NCBI RefSeq assembly: GCF_000252165.1
Contig: NZ_BAET01000031.1
Coordinates: 62,001 to 126,000 of the forward strand
Source: Glaciecola punicea ACAM 611
GTDB taxonomy: Bacteria > Pseudomonadota > Gammaproteobacteria > Enterobacterales > Alteromonadaceae
Reading direction: 5' to 3'
DNA: 64,000 nt
Positions 18,961 to 28,712 of the stretch are shown here, piece after piece (positions within the stretch are counted from its first letter, which is position 1; every line of letters starts with the position of its first letter). The position numbers were made by a program, and so were the translations under genes. A model generated the notes under the pieces. That model was not told where the DNA came from and searched no databases. It worked only from the letters and a program-made list of their open reading frames with translations.

Positions 18961-19485
18961 TTAGTAATCGAGGGTTTCTATGGTGTGGTTGCCATTAGTA
19001 AATACGCAAATATCGCCTGCTATCGACAGCGCTTTGTGGGCGATGTCCATTGCGCCCAGCTCAGTGTTGTTTAATAGAGCAATTGCCGCAGCTTGAGCAA
19101 ATGGGCCGCCCGAACCTATTGCAATGAGGTCATTTTCGGGCTGAATAACATCGCCGTTTCCCGTAATTATCAACGAGGCCGAATGATCAGCCACCGCTAA
19201 CAAGGCTTCCAAGCGGCGAAGCGCGCGGTCAGTACGCCAATCTTTAGCGAGCTCAACCGCTGCTTTCGTAAGATGACCCTGATGTTTTTCAAGTTTGCTT
19301 TCAAAACGTTCAAATAAGGTAAATGCATCGGCGGTGCCGCCAGCAAAGCCCGCCAGTACTTTGTCATGATATAAGCGACGGACTTTACGCGCGTTACCTT
19401 TCATTACTGTATTGCCAAGCGATACTTGCCCGTCACCGGCTACTACAACTTGATTGCCTCGGCGCACTGAAACAATAGTGGTCAT
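18961..19485 (-). CDS. hslV: HslV, peptidase subunit of the HslVU protease
   Basis: Proteasome-like Thr peptidase that forms a two-ring dodecamer with HslU caps. ATG 19485 gives [25 protein letters not shown]; removal of Met exposes the catalytic N-terminal Thr, which requires this start rather than the longer frame from 19509. AGGAG lies upstream. The protein is 174 residues and contains the conserved [14 protein letters not shown] and [13 protein letters not shown]. First gene of hslVU. Confidence 0.97.
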   Translation of the reverse strand: MTTIVSVRRGNQVVVAGDGQVSLGNTVMKGNARKVRRLYHDKVLAGFAGGTADAFTLFERFESKLEKHQGHLTKAAVELAKDWRTDRALRRLEALLAVADHSASLIITGNGDVIQPENDLIAIGSGGPFAQAAAIALLNNTELGAMDIAHKALSIAGDICVFTNGNHTIETLDY

Positions 19486-19713
19486 TCTTATCTCCTGTGG
19501 AAAGCGCAAATAAGGGCGCAGCCCTCTTTTTCAAAATGATGTGTTCACATAGAAAACCTAAGCCTAAAAATGCTTTTGACGTAATCCAAGCGACATAAAC
19601 GTAGTAAAGAGGTGGGGGAATTGTTTATATTTTCAAGCCGTTTACCACAAGATATTATGATTTGTGTGTATTGACTTGGTGTAAAACGATTACAACAAGA
19701 TAACCAAGCTTTA

Positions 19714-20340
19714 CTACCAAATTTTACATTCGTTTATATTTGCGCTGCGAAGCTGATGACGTTGCCTTTCTGCTTCACGTTTACGCTCATACGGCCCAAG
19801 CACTACTCTGAACCAAATGCCATTGCGACCATCGCTTTTGATTATCCTTGATTCCAGTCCTTGAAATGCGATTTTCGCTCGCAAGGTTTCGGCTCGCTCT
19901 ATCGTCCTAAATGAACCACACTGTAATATAGAGTCTTGAGAGCTTTGCTTTGGTCCTGTGGCATCTACTTCCACCGAGTAATCGGGTAGGGAATCTATAT
20001 ACGCCCACTCTTCCTCACCCAGCACGGGCAGTTTTTCAAGCTCTAGGGGCTCATCTTCTATCACAGTCTCCAGCGTGTTTTCATTCATTTGGGCTGCGTT
20101 TAAATCATTGCCATCATTGTTTTGCCTATCCACAAGGGGTTCACTTACACCCCCAGCGCCTACATCGCTTGTCGTGCCAAGTCGATAGAGTCCAAAAATA
20201 AACAGACCCACCACGCATAGAGCAGCACCGACCTTTAACCAAGGCACAGGGGCATTAATTGACGAACTGCTGTTACGAGCACTGCGTTTCGCCGCCTGCT
20301 TTTTTGCTTGAGATCTTTGTACGTAATCTTTTTGAGCCAT
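19714..20340 (-). CDS. ftsN: FtsN-like SPOR-domain cell division protein
   Basis: A 208-residue bitopic protein: a basic cytoplasmic tail (QAKKQAAKRSARN), one membrane segment (VGAALCVVGLFIFGLYRL, about 37-55), an acidic linker and a C-terminal SPOR domain (about 130-208; LQCGSFRTIERAETLRAKIAF, then WFRVVLGPYERKREAERQRHQL). SPOR domains bind denuded septal peptidoglycan. Position between priA and hslV matches ftsN in related gammaproteobacteria. It is shorter than E. coli FtsN (319 residues), and the essential short helix region is not obvious, so ftsN rests on architecture and synteny. Confidence 0.8.
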   Translation of the reverse strand: MAQKDYVQRSQAKKQAAKRSARNSSSSINAPVPWLKVGAALCVVGLFIFGLYRLGTTSDVGAGGVSEPLVDRQNNDGNDLNAAQMNENTLETVIEDEPLELEKLPVLGEEEWAYIDSLPDYSVEVDATGPKQSSQDSILQCGSFRTIERAETLRAKIAFQGLESRIIKSDGRNGIWFRVVLGPYERKREAERQRHQLRSANINECKIW

Positions 20341-20433
20341 AATATGATGCTACTTTTTTATGATTGTGAATACGCGATAATGTAATCGTGGTCGCACAGT
20401 ATAGGAAATTTACAGGAAGATTGCTGTAGTATT

Positions 20434-22731
20434 TTAACTAAAATCACTGGGCATTACGTCTATGCTCCAGCGCATTCTCGCCGCTAACTTGTGTTCTCCT
20501 AAAGCCTGCTTTGCCTGTGTCATAGCACGGTTTAAATACTGACGAGAACTACTTTGCACCACAGTGATGAAGCGATACCGCGTTTGCTTCTTTTCAACGC
20601 CAGCGGGAAAAGGACCCACATAGCTTAGCTGGCTAAATTGCGCCAATAGCTGGTTTGCATACTGCATAAACAGCATGATAAGCGCGGTGTCGCTGTGCTC
20701 GACACGCAAAGCTATTTGCCATGCTAAAGGCGGTAAATTAGCGCGATTTCGCTCTTGTAACAGTAGCCGAGAAAACTGTTCGTAGCCATTATTGACTAAA
20801 TCTTGCAGTAAAGGATGGCCCACCTGATAGCTTTGTAACCATACCTCGCCTGGTTTATTCGCCCTGCCCGCGCGACCGCTAAACTGGGTAACAAGCTGCG
20901 CCAGTTTTTCAGGTGCCCTAAAGTCGCTGCTAAACAAAAAAGCGTCAACGTTTAAGATAATAGCCAAGGTCACATTGGGAAAGTGATGACCTTTAGACAA
21001 AATTTGCGTGCCAACGAGCAACTGGTGTTTATTTTGCCCAATGGCGCTCAACAGTTCGTTTAACTTTCGTTTACCCCTGGTGGAATCGCTATCAATGCGC
21101 ACGCATGAATAGTTGGCAAAGCGCTTGGCTAACATATCCTGAATTTGCTCTGTACCGATCCCCTGAGTGGTGATATTACTTGAATGACACGTGCGGCATT
21201 TGTACACATAATCTTGATATTGACCGCATCTATGACACTGCAAATTATGTGAACTCAAATGCACCGTGTAAGGATTATCGCAGTCTTTACAACTTTCAAC
21301 ATGACCACACTGTTTACATATAAGCGCCGGCGCGTAACCTCTTCTATTAACATAAACAAGCACTTGGTTGCCTTGGCTTAACTGCTGTTCAATTCGCACC
21401 AGCATGCTGGGCGCAAGACCAGCCTCAAGCGGCACACCTGTTAGATCAAGTAGATGCTGGGTAGGTAAACTGGCGCTGCCAGCGCGTTTTTTCAAGCTCA
21501 AGTGCCTAAATTTATGGCTAAGCGCATTATGTAAACTTTCAAGGCTAGGTGTGGCGCTACCTAACACTAAACTTATGTTCGCCTGCTTAGCCCGGTAAGC
21601 CGCTACGTCTCTGGCATGATAACGCAGAGTGTCTTGCTGCTTAAAAGATTCATCGTGCTCTTCATCCACAATAATCATACCCGGCTTTGCTAAAGGCAAG
21701 AACACCGCAGAACGCGTGCCGATAACAATGCCTATTTGGTTATATTTTGCCTGCTGCCACACAGTTAAGCGCTCAAGATCGGTCAGTGCTGAATGCCAAA
21801 CCGCAACAATATTACCGAAGCGTTGTTCAAAACGGCGCAACGTTTGTGGTGTTAATCCAATTTCCGGGACTAAAATTAGCACCTGCTTACCTTGCAGCAG
21901 CACTTCTTCAATAACCTGTAAGTAAACCTCTGTTTTACCGCTGCCGGTGACCCCTTCGAGCAAGAACGCCGTAAACTCAGTGGCTTGATTTATGCTAGCA
22001 ATGGCTATGGCTTGTTCCGGATTAGCACGTTTTTTCTCAGCTAAAACAGCTTGTGTTGGCCACAAACCTAGTTCAGGCGGGGTTTCTTCAATATACGCGT
22101 GGCACTTGTCTATCAGCCCTTTTACGATAGTTGGGGAGTAATCAGCCTTCGCTTGAGAAAGCGCCAGTGGCTGTTCTTTTAGTGCTTGAAATAAAGCAAA
22201 CTGACGTTTACTTTTATGCAGTTTTTTGATGTCTTCTTCGCTGACTTGATGCGCGCATAATTGTGCAAGTAGAGGCAGTTCTGCACTGATAGTTTTTAAT
22301 TCTTCATTGGTATCAGCTTTTGTGTCTTCATTGATGACTTTTTTTGCCAGCGCCTTTGTACTGCTTACCTTTCTCAATAAAACAGGCAGCATACTGGCAT
22401 ATACTTCGCCCACGGGGTAAATATAAAAGTCAGCTAGCCAGTTCGCCAGTTTTATCATACTTGTTGAAAAAACTGGCGTTTCATCTATCAAACTAGTGAG
22501 GGGCTTTATTTTTGCGAGATCGTAATCGCTCTTATCTGCGCTACTAACGACTACTCCCACAAGGCTTTTCTTACCAAAAGGCACCACAACTCTACAGCCA
22601 TTTTGAAAGGCGTGTAAATTTTTCGCAGAGCACGAATACTCAAACAATCTATCCAGCGGCACAGGTAGCGCCACCTGCACAAAGGCAAGCTCAGCAGCAG
22701 ATTTCGATGTTTCTGTTTGGCTTAGTAACAT
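20434..22731 (-). CDS. priA: Primosomal protein N' (PriA), replication-restart helicase
   Basis: A 3'-5' superfamily 2 helicase that recognises stalled forks and reloads the replisome. It carries Walker A EGVTGSGKTEVYLQ near residue 265, the DEEH box (IIVDEEHDESFKQQD), eight zinc-binding cysteines (CKQCGHVESCKDCD, then CHRCGQYQDYVYKCRTCH) and motif VI QFSGRAGRANKPGEV. It is 765 residues against 732 in E. coli. Divergent from rpmE, as in many relatives. Confidence 0.96.
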   Translation of the reverse strand: MLLSQTETSKSAAELAFVQVALPVPLDRLFEYSCSAKNLHAFQNGCRVVVPFGKKSLVGVVVSSADKSDYDLAKIKPLTSLIDETPVFSTSMIKLANWLADFYIYPVGEVYASMLPVLLRKVSSTKALAKKVINEDTKADTNEELKTISAELPLLAQLCAHQVSEEDIKKLHKSKRQFALFQALKEQPLALSQAKADYSPTIVKGLIDKCHAYIEETPPELGLWPTQAVLAEKKRANPEQAIAIASINQATEFTAFLLEGVTGSGKTEVYLQVIEEVLLQGKQVLILVPEIGLTPQTLRRFEQRFGNIVAVWHSALTDLERLTVWQQAKYNQIGIVIGTRSAVFLPLAKPGMIIVDEEHDESFKQQDTLRYHARDVAAYRAKQANISLVLGSATPSLESLHNALSHKFRHLSLKKRAGSASLPTQHLLDLTGVPLEAGLAPSMLVRIEQQLSQGNQVLVYVNRRGYAPALICKQCGHVESCKDCDNPYTVHLSSHNLQCHRCGQYQDYVYKCRTCHSSNITTQGIGTEQIQDMLAKRFANYSCVRIDSDSTRGKRKLNELLSAIGQNKHQLLVGTQILSKGHHFPNVTLAIILNVDAFLFSSDFRAPEKLAQLVTQFSGRAGRANKPGEVWLQSYQVGHPLLQDLVNNGYEQFSRLLLQERNRANLPPLAWQIALRVEHSDTALIMLFMQYANQLLAQFSQLSYVGPFPAGVEKKQTRYRFITVVQSSSRQYLNRAMTQAKQALGEHKLAARMRWSIDVMPSDFS

Positions 22732-23061
22732 AAAGATAGAATTAAAAACGAACCTGTTAACACGCTTTCGCGGATAAATTTACTGTTGTATTATAGCCTG
22801 ACTACATCACTAGTACAGTGTAAATTATGATGCTTACAAACTATCATATTTTTATGTCATTAGGCACGCACTTCAAATAATTTTTGTGTCGCTTATTTAT
22901 TTGCCTCATAAAGATAATCCTTGCTCCACAGGTTTAATTTGTATAGTATTCGTGCTCAAATTTTCAAGTATAGAATAATCTGTGCTTACATTTAATTAAC
23001 ATCGCTTGGTGTGCAACTTCGGGTTGTATAGCGAGGCGGCCTTAAATAAGAAAGGTATCCC
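22732..23061. other. Divergent promoter region priA/rpmE with leader hairpin
   Basis: No gene seen. The rpmE leader has a small hairpin near 23012-23028 (CAAC-TTCGG-GTTG) about 35 bases before the start codon. It could take part in autogenous control by L31, but that is inference. Confidence 0.4.
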
Positions 23062-23274
23062 ATGAAAGCTAATATTCATCCTACGTACGAAGTAATGACA
23101 GCAACGTGTTCTTGTGGCAACATCATGAAAATACGCTCTACTTTAGGTAAAGATATTAATTTAGACGTCTGTTCAGAGTGCCATCCATTCTATACTGGTA
23201 AGCAGCGTACCTCTGATACTGGTGGTCGTGTTGACCGCTTCAAGAAGCGTTTTGGTGCGATTAGCAAGAAGTAA
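23062..23274 (+). CDS. rpmE: 50S ribosomal protein bL31, zinc-binding form
   Basis: A 70-residue ribosomal protein with the four-ligand zinc motif of the C+ form: CSCG near residue 15 and [10 protein letters not shown] near 37. It also has the typical C-terminal [13 protein letters not shown]+ L31 is often swapped for a zinc-free paralogue under zinc limitation; no paralogue is in this window. RBS AAAGG lies upstream, and a terminator follows. Confidence 0.97.
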   Translation: MKANIHPTYEVMTATCSCGNIMKIRSTLGKDINLDVCSECHPFYTGKQRTSDTGGRVDRFKKRFGAISKK

Positions 23275-23304
23275 ATATACGGCGTGCCGTCTACTTTGTC
23301 GCAA

Positions 23305-23334
23305 TAAAAAAGCCGCACATTCTGCGGTTTTTTT
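23305..23334 (+). terminator. Rho-independent terminator of rpmE
   Basis: AAAAAGCCGCA-CATTC-TGCGGTTTTTTT forms a GC-rich stem with T run, about 30 bases after the rpmE stop. Confidence 0.85.
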
Positions 23335-23550
23335 ATACGCGCTATATTATTCAAATTTCAACGCAAATATAGCAAGGCCATACTTCTTCTTCGCAACATG
23401 ATAAAAAGTTCAGTTCATCAAGCCCTTAGCGTAGCAAATTTTAAGATGAATGAAATACTTTTTGTGTAACTAAAAAAGTTTACTTAATAATGCTTAAGTA
23501 AATGAATAATTACGCATTAGCAGTTGTGTTGAAGTGGGAGGTTTACAAAC
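23335..23550. other. Spacer between convergent rpmE and ahpF
   Basis: AT-rich spacer flanked by two terminators (23305-23334 and 23551-23583). I see no gene, repeat or RNA in it. Confidence 0.5.
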
Positions 23551-23583
23551 AAAAAACGCCGCTATCTCTAAGATAGCGGCGTT
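23551..23583 (-). terminator. Rho-independent terminator of ahpF
   Basis: A 13-bp perfect stem, AACGCCGCTATCT (23555-23567) and AGATAGCGGCGTT (23571-23583), loop CTA. On the minus strand it is followed by TTTTTGTTTG. It starts about 20 bases past the ahpF stop. Confidence 0.88.
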
Positions 23584-23602
23584 TACTATAAGCCTAAACG
23601 TA

Positions 23603-25207
23603 CTAGGCTGCTTGCTCGTCTAGTTCCTCTACCTCAACTGGGGCGGGATTCATCAACAAATAATCAAATGCGGCTAAAGATGCTTTAGTACCTTCACCTA
23701 TTGCCACCACAATTTGCTTGTAGGGAACAGTCGTTACATCGCCACAGGCAAATATGCCAGATTCACTCGTTGCGCCTTTTTCGTTAATAAGTACCTCGCC
23801 GTGCTTGGTTAAATCTACCACGCCTTGGAGCACTTTTGAATTTGGCACAAGCCCAATTTGCACGAATATACCGTGTAGTTTCTGCTGGTGCACTTCGTTG
23901 GTCGCACGGTCGATGTATTCAATGGCGGTTACTTTACCATTTTCAGCAATAACCTGTTTAGTCGCCGCGTTTTTCACAACCGATACATTTGTGCGCTTGT
24001 AAAGTTGGTCAATTAATACTTTGTCAGCCTTTAATTCAGGCATAAACTCATACACTGTGACCGATTTAACAATGCCTGCCAAATCAAGAGCGGCTTCTAC
24101 GCCAGAGTTACCGCCGCCAATTACCGCCACATCTTTACCCTTATAGAACGGACCATCGCAGTGGGGACAATAGGCTACGCCGTTGCCAATATTTTCTTTT
24201 TCACCAGGTACTCCCAACTCACGCCAGTTGGCCCCTGTGGCAATAATGATGCTGCGGGTTTTGAATACCTCGCCGTTGCTTAAGGTAAGGGTTTTAATCA
24301 TTCCTTTTTCAATTTTGTCTACCCGCATGTGCTCTTTTTTGGTGATTTCATGCTGATCTAAGTGATTTACTAATGAACCTGTTAATTCTGGCCCTGTGGT
24401 GTACTTCACTGAAATTAAGTTTTCAATACCCATAGTGTCTTTGACTTGACCACCAAAACGGTCAGCCACAATAGTCACCTTAAGGCCTTTACGCGCTGCG
24501 TATATCGCTGCTGATATGCCAGCAGGTCCTCCGCCTATGACGGTAACGTCTTGCATCGGCATTTTAGGCGCGTCAATGTCAGAACCAACGGCTAATATTT
24601 CTGGCTGTGCGGCGCTGAGCTTTTCGATAATTCCCGCGATTTCTACTTTACCACTGGCAAATACTTTACCGTTCATAAACACCGTGGGCACGCCTTGAAT
24701 TTTGTTTTGCTCAACAAGATCAGGATATACGCCGCCATCAATCATTTCAGCTTCAATATTTGGGTTTAACAAAGCAAACTGATTCATTGCTTGCACTACA
24801 TCGGGGCAAGCATGACAGCTAAGGCTGATATAAACTTGAAATTTGAGCTTGTCTTTTACTTTTTTGACCATGTTTTGAATGCTCTCATCGAGCTTAAGTT
24901 TACTGCCGCCGGCTTGCAAAATAGCCAGTATTAAAGAATTGAACTCATGACCACCGGGTACGCCAGAAAAAGTGATGCCAGTATCTTTGCCGTTAGCCTG
25001 GACGGCAAAGCTCACTGCGCTTCGAAGTACGCCGCTGCGATCTTCTTCCACTACTGAGATTTTACTTGAGGTGGTGGCTAGCTGATTCAGCATTTCCATT
25101 AGTTCGCTGCGCTTTTCGTGCTGGCCTGTTTGTACAACAAACGTAATGTCGTTTTTTAAGTCTTTCATATAACCCTGTAGGGCTGTCAAAATGTCTTGTG
25201 TTAGCAT
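23603..25207 (-). CDS. ahpF: Alkyl hydroperoxide reductase subunit F
   Basis: Flavoprotein that passes electrons from NAD(P)H to AhpC so it can reduce peroxides. An N-terminal double-thioredoxin domain (1-~200) contains CxxC in [11 protein letters not shown]. It is followed by a thioredoxin-reductase-like FAD/NAD domain with [17 protein letters not shown] near 215, redox CPHC in [15 protein letters not shown] and a second nucleotide site [12 protein letters not shown]. The 534 residues agree with E. coli (521). It lies downstream of ahpC in the same direction, but a terminator at 25515-25544 separates the two, so much of its expression may come from its own promoter. Confidence 0.96.
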   Translation of the reverse strand: MLTQDILTALQGYMKDLKNDITFVVQTGQHEKRSELMEMLNQLATTSSKISVVEEDRSGVLRSAVSFAVQANGKDTGITFSGVPGGHEFNSLILAILQAGGSKLKLDESIQNMVKKVKDKLKFQVYISLSCHACPDVVQAMNQFALLNPNIEAEMIDGGVYPDLVEQNKIQGVPTVFMNGKVFASGKVEIAGIIEKLSAAQPEILAVGSDIDAPKMPMQDVTVIGGGPAGISAAIYAARKGLKVTIVADRFGGQVKDTMGIENLISVKYTTGPELTGSLVNHLDQHEITKKEHMRVDKIEKGMIKTLTLSNGEVFKTRSIIIATGANWRELGVPGEKENIGNGVAYCPHCDGPFYKGKDVAVIGGGNSGVEAALDLAGIVKSVTVYEFMPELKADKVLIDQLYKRTNVSVVKNAATKQVIAENGKVTAIEYIDRATNEVHQQKLHGIFVQIGLVPNSKVLQGVVDLTKHGEVLINEKGATSESGIFACGDVTTVPYKQIVVAIGEGTKASLAAFDYLLMNPAPVEVEELDEQAA

Positions 25208-25514
25208 GTTGTAAAACTCCTGTGGTAATTACTAAACAGCGAAACGTTTAATGCTTTCGCCTGTAAATGTGTATGCCTTAACTGCTATTTTTTGTAAAAA
25301 CTCGCTTTGAATAGTAAAGATCATCTGAGTTTTTATATTTCAGCAGTATTAATGCTGAATAAAATATGTCGAGAAATAAAAAGATGTTGTCGTTATTGTC
25401 GTTATTGTCGTTATTGTCTGTAATGACGCTATAACTTTCGCCATCTACAGATACAACAGCAGATTTTTATTTCCTGAGCTTATAATTGTTAGCGCTGACT
25501 TACCCGTAACCTTA
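25208..25514. other. ahpC-ahpF intergenic region
   Basis: No gene seen. It contains the 9-bp tandem repeat at 25386-25418 and probably an ahpF promoter downstream (left) of it on the minus strand. I could not fit a convincing four-part OxyR site by eye. Confidence 0.4.
25386..25418. repeat. 9-bp tandem repeat (GTTATTGTC)
   Basis: GTTATTGTC occurs three times exactly in tandem (25392-25400, 25401-25409, 25410-25418), preceded by a partial copy. It is a simple slippage-prone repeat between ahpC and ahpF, and copy number may vary among strains. Confidence 0.8.
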
Positions 25515-25544
25515 AAAAAAAATACTCGCAGGGAAACCTGCGAG
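25515..25544 (-). terminator. Rho-independent terminator of ahpC
   Basis: CTCGCAGG (25525-25532) and CCTGCGAG (25537-25544) form a perfect stem with a 4-base loop. On the minus strand a long T run follows. It lies about 25 bases past the ahpC stop. Confidence 0.9.
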
Positions 25545-25570
25545 CGTCTAATGAATATCTCTAGATACGC

Positions 25571-26134
25571 TTAGATTTTTCCGACTAGGTCTAAGCTCGG
25601 TGTTAAGGTTGCTTGACCCTGTTCCCATGCGGCTGGACATACTTCTCCGTCGTTGTTGGCAACATACTGAGCGGCTTTTACTTTGCGAAGCATATCTTTG
25701 GCGCTGCGTCCTATGCCTAAGTCATGAATTTCAGCTACTTTTACAATACCGTCTGGGTTAGCTAAGAAAGTACCACGAAGAGCACGACCTTCTTCTTCAA
25801 TTAATACGTCAAAAGCACGAGACAAGACAAATACGTTGTCTGACAACAGTGGATATTTTACTTTGCTAATGGCATCAGAGGTGTCATGCCAAGCTTTGTG
25901 TACAAAATGCGAATCAGTAGATACGCCATATACCTCGACACCAAGTTCATTTAATTCGCTGTGAATTTTGGCCATATCTTCTAGCTCAGTAGGGCATACA
26001 AAGGTAAAATCTGCTGGGTAAAACAAGAAAATTGACCACTTGCCTTTAACGTCCTCGCTGGTGATAGTCTTGAATTCGCCATCGTGAAAAGCGTCTACAG
26101 AAAAATCGGGGATCATTTGGTTAATTATTGACAT
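25571..26134 (-). CDS. ahpC: Alkyl hydroperoxide reductase subunit C (2-Cys peroxiredoxin)
   Basis: Reduces hydrogen peroxide, organic peroxides and peroxynitrite; recycled by AhpF. A 187-residue AhpC with the peroxidatic Cys in ADFTFVCPTELED near residue 47 and the resolving Cys in EVCPAAWEQG near 166. It also has the GGLG-like loop region and C-terminal extension of the typical 2-Cys class. GGAAA-type RBS upstream. It is separated from ahpF by 363 bases that hold a terminator and a tandem repeat. Confidence 0.97.
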   Translation of the reverse strand: MSIINQMIPDFSVDAFHDGEFKTITSEDVKGKWSIFLFYPADFTFVCPTELEDMAKIHSELNELGVEVYGVSTDSHFVHKAWHDTSDAISKVKYPLLSDNVFVLSRAFDVLIEEEGRALRGTFLANPDGIVKVAEIHDLGIGRSAKDMLRKVKAAQYVANNDGEVCPAAWEQGQATLTPSLDLVGKI

Positions 26135-26357
26135 TACTAGTTTCCTTTTTGGTTAAAATTAACAACATATGAGTAAATATATAAAGCGGTAATAAATGTG
26201 CATTGCGTTGTGTTTGAATCAACCTGCAGTTTGCTAAAACGCTTTTTCATATGTCTTTACGTTAAGCGTGAATATACAGATGTTTTTGTACGTAATAAAA
26301 TGAAAAGAAACGATGCGCTTAATCTAAAAAAACGATTAACGCCTTCATTAAATTATG

Positions 26358-27860
26358 CTACCAGTATGTGTCGGCATCCATAGCCACTTCACGAGTCTGC
26401 TCCATCACCTTCACTACACTGTTAACTTTATCGTTAATCCAAGATGAAAAGTCTGCTTTGTCTTCTGTATCAAGATCGCTAAGTGCATCTTGGAGAAGAT
26501 TAAGACACTTAAGCTCTCTTACGCCTGTGGCTAAATCAAGCCAAGGGGCTCTAAAATGACCACGACTATCCATGAATAGATCAGCCAGTAAAAAGCCCTT
26601 GAGAAGCGAATGTCGAAGCAGCGCATCGAGCGCTAAATACTGCTTACTGTCCATACTTGTATCTTTTGGGAGCGACTGCTGCACCGTTTGCCACGACTGT
26701 GACAGCCAGCCCTTAGCGTGCTTTTTCACGTTAACATCATGATGGCCTGAGTTTTGCGCCCGCCATGGCTTGTCGAGCAGTACACGCGAAGCAGCGAGCT
26801 GGACACCGGTGCTAAGCACCGACATATTTAATTCATTTGGTTTGTGGGCATTAAGTAAACCTTCTCGACGTCCCATTAAATAGTTCATAAGATTTTGATT
26901 GCGCGGAATTTTGCGACTAAACGGCCCTTTTTTGGACCGCAGTTGGTGAATACTTTCTAGTTGCTCCTGCCAAGCCCAAGCTTGTGCAAGCGTTAACAGC
27001 TGTTTATGTAGATCAAGTAACTCTTTACACTGCAGTATAGGCAAGTATAGCGCGATCCCTTGCAGCAACAACTGTACGCTTTCATAAATTTCACGCAGCG
27101 CTTTTCGGTTGCGGCTTTGTGAGTATATCTGCTGATGATGCTGCCAGTGATTCAGCGCAAGTTCTACTGTTTTACAAAAGGCCCGCTCGCAGCTGTCATT
27201 CATATCCAATGGTAAAAACAACGGTAAGGATGTAATTTCAGGAATGCGCCCATGCAGCAGTTGATAGCCCCGAGCTGCTTTGGTAACGTTGCTGAGCCTG
27301 CATGGTACATGCTTAATAAGCTGCTGGGCTATATCGAATAATGCCGTAGGATCCCCTCTCACCAACTCAAGTTCTATTTCACAAATAGGCAAGCTGTCTT
27401 GACCTTTTTTCACTTCGCCCAAGTCAAACACTAGCTCAAGGCTGTATTTATCCGTACTTATATCAAATGTGGTGCGTTCAAAGTGAGTTGAAAAAAGCCC
27501 TTGAAGCTTGTCGTTCACGGCTTTAATATCAATGTCTTGGGTCCAAATTTGGGGATCAAACTTGCTCAGATCTGGGATCGCAGAGTCTAAGTCAACGTTA
27601 TATTCTGGGCGCTGATGCAAACCGCCTTCTGCCGTACCTTTCGTTTTTATAGTTTGTTCATACTGTTGATTGCGCGAGCGCACTCTGCAGCCCATTTTTC
27701 TTTTGCCAAAAAACTCATCTGGGGTATCATAGTATTCATTGTATAAATGCGCGTGGCTTTGTTCTATTTGAATATTTTGTTTGCGTAAGGTGGGGAGCAC
27801 TTTAGCTTCAAAAAGCGATAGGGCGTTTTGATTTGATATAAGTTTAAGTTCTATTTCCAT
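26358..27860 (-). CDS. ygiF: CYTH-CHAD domain protein, probable inorganic triphosphatase
   Basis: About 500 residues. The N-terminal CYTH domain begins MEIELKLI, the ExExK metal/triphosphate motif that defines the fold, and has RVRSRNQQYEQTIKTKG. A C-terminal CHAD helical domain is rich in His, Lys and Arg and binds polyphosphate. E. coli YgiF with this layout hydrolyses tripolyphosphate. ATG 27860 was chosen over 27884 because CYTH proteins start at ExExK. Divergent from the SH3 protein YgiM-like gene. Confidence 0.88.
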   Translation of the reverse strand: MEIELKLISNQNALSLFEAKVLPTLRKQNIQIEQSHAHLYNEYYDTPDEFFGKRKMGCRVRSRNQQYEQTIKTKGTAEGGLHQRPEYNVDLDSAIPDLSKFDPQIWTQDIDIKAVNDKLQGLFSTHFERTTFDISTDKYSLELVFDLGEVKKGQDSLPICEIELELVRGDPTALFDIAQQLIKHVPCRLSNVTKAARGYQLLHGRIPEITSLPLFLPLDMNDSCERAFCKTVELALNHWQHHQQIYSQSRNRKALREIYESVQLLLQGIALYLPILQCKELLDLHKQLLTLAQAWAWQEQLESIHQLRSKKGPFSRKIPRNQNLMNYLMGRREGLLNAHKPNELNMSVLSTGVQLAASRVLLDKPWRAQNSGHHDVNVKKHAKGWLSQSWQTVQQSLPKDTSMDSKQYLALDALLRHSLLKGFLLADLFMDSRGHFRAPWLDLATGVRELKCLNLLQDALSDLDTEDKADFSSWINDKVNSVVKVMEQTREVAMDADTYW

Positions 27861-27993
27861 AAAATATACTACAGGCTTGCGCATAAGCGACTATAATCAG
27901 TATATAAAATCATAGCACATTCATTAGCTTGTTATTAACATTACCTGAGCTTACTCTTTTTAAATATTACACCATTGGAATAAATACGCATCT

Positions 27994-28644
27994 ATGCAAA
28001 AGCCTGCCTATCTTGCAATTTTAGTTTGTCTTACTTTACTATATAGCGTAAGTGGCGAAAGCCAAGCGCAAACAGACGCCGTTAGCAATGAAGCCGAAAA
28101 GCGAGACCAACCCAGCGACCAAAATGGCGACTTTAGATGGGTTTCTGACAAGCTATTTACCTATTTGCGCGCAGGTCCAGGCACCAACTACCGCTTACTA
28201 GGTTCAATTACCGCTGGTACTAAAGTGCAACTACTACAGACAAACAGCGAAGACGGTTTTGCTGAAATTATTGATGATAGACAGCGTACCGGCTGGATAG
28301 AGCTAAAGTTTGTCAGCCCTAGTCAATCAGCCAAAGAGCAGCTTGAAGATGTTGCAGCTTCGTTAACACAACAAAACACAAAAGTGGCGAACCTGCAGGC
28401 AGAGTTAAGCGCTAATGCGCTTAACCTTGAATCGCTTAATACACAAAAGAATAAGTTCAACAGACAAGTGACACGGCAGCTAGAAGAAATTGCGCGTTTA
28501 AACGAAACCATAGAAAAACGGGGGCGATCAAACAGCATTGAGTGGTTCACCCGCGGTGCAATACTCGGGGTTGTTGCCTTGCTTATTGGCTATATCATTG
28601 GCTTATTTGGACGTAAGCGTAAGTCAAGCGGCCGACTAATATAA
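27994..28644 (+). CDS. YgiM-like SH3 and coiled-coil membrane protein
   Basis: A 216-residue predicted envelope protein. It has a signal peptide (LAILVCLTLLYSVSG), a bacterial SH3 domain (about 45-110; LFTYLRAGPGTNYRLLGSI and GWIELKFVS), a coiled coil (about 115-175) and a C-terminal membrane anchor (GAILGVVALLIGYIIGLF) with a basic tail. This is the layout of the TIGR04211/YgiM family. Function is unknown; SH3b domains often bind peptidoglycan peptides. Its partner at the divergent promoter is the CYTH-CHAD gene. Confidence 0.8.
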   Translation: MQKPAYLAILVCLTLLYSVSGESQAQTDAVSNEAEKRDQPSDQNGDFRWVSDKLFTYLRAGPGTNYRLLGSITAGTKVQLLQTNSEDGFAEIIDDRQRTGWIELKFVSPSQSAKEQLEDVAASLTQQNTKVANLQAELSANALNLESLNTQKNKFNRQVTRQLEEIARLNETIEKRGRSNSIEWFTRGAILGVVALLIGYIIGLFGRKRKSSGRLI

Positions 28645-28646
28645 TA

Positions 28647-28682
28647 AAAATGCCCGTTTAAAAAATATAAAACAGGCATTTT
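28647..28682. terminator. Probable bidirectional terminator
   Basis: AAAATGCC (28647-28654) and GGCATTTT (28675-28682) pair around an AT-rich loop with further partial pairing. It lies between the convergent ygiM-like and putA genes. Confidence 0.6.
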
Positions 28683-28712
28683 AAAGCTTCATTTGACCAT
28701 CAAAGTTTCAAG

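Noticed and set aside
26135-26260. Possible OxyR site before ahpC
   Set aside because: Expected from family knowledge, but I could not fit the four ATAG/CTAT elements at the right spacing.
26198-26383. 61-codon plus-strand frame between ahpC and the CYTH-CHAD gene
   Set aside because: Cys/Arg-rich with no RBS and overlapping the end of the real gene; likely chance.
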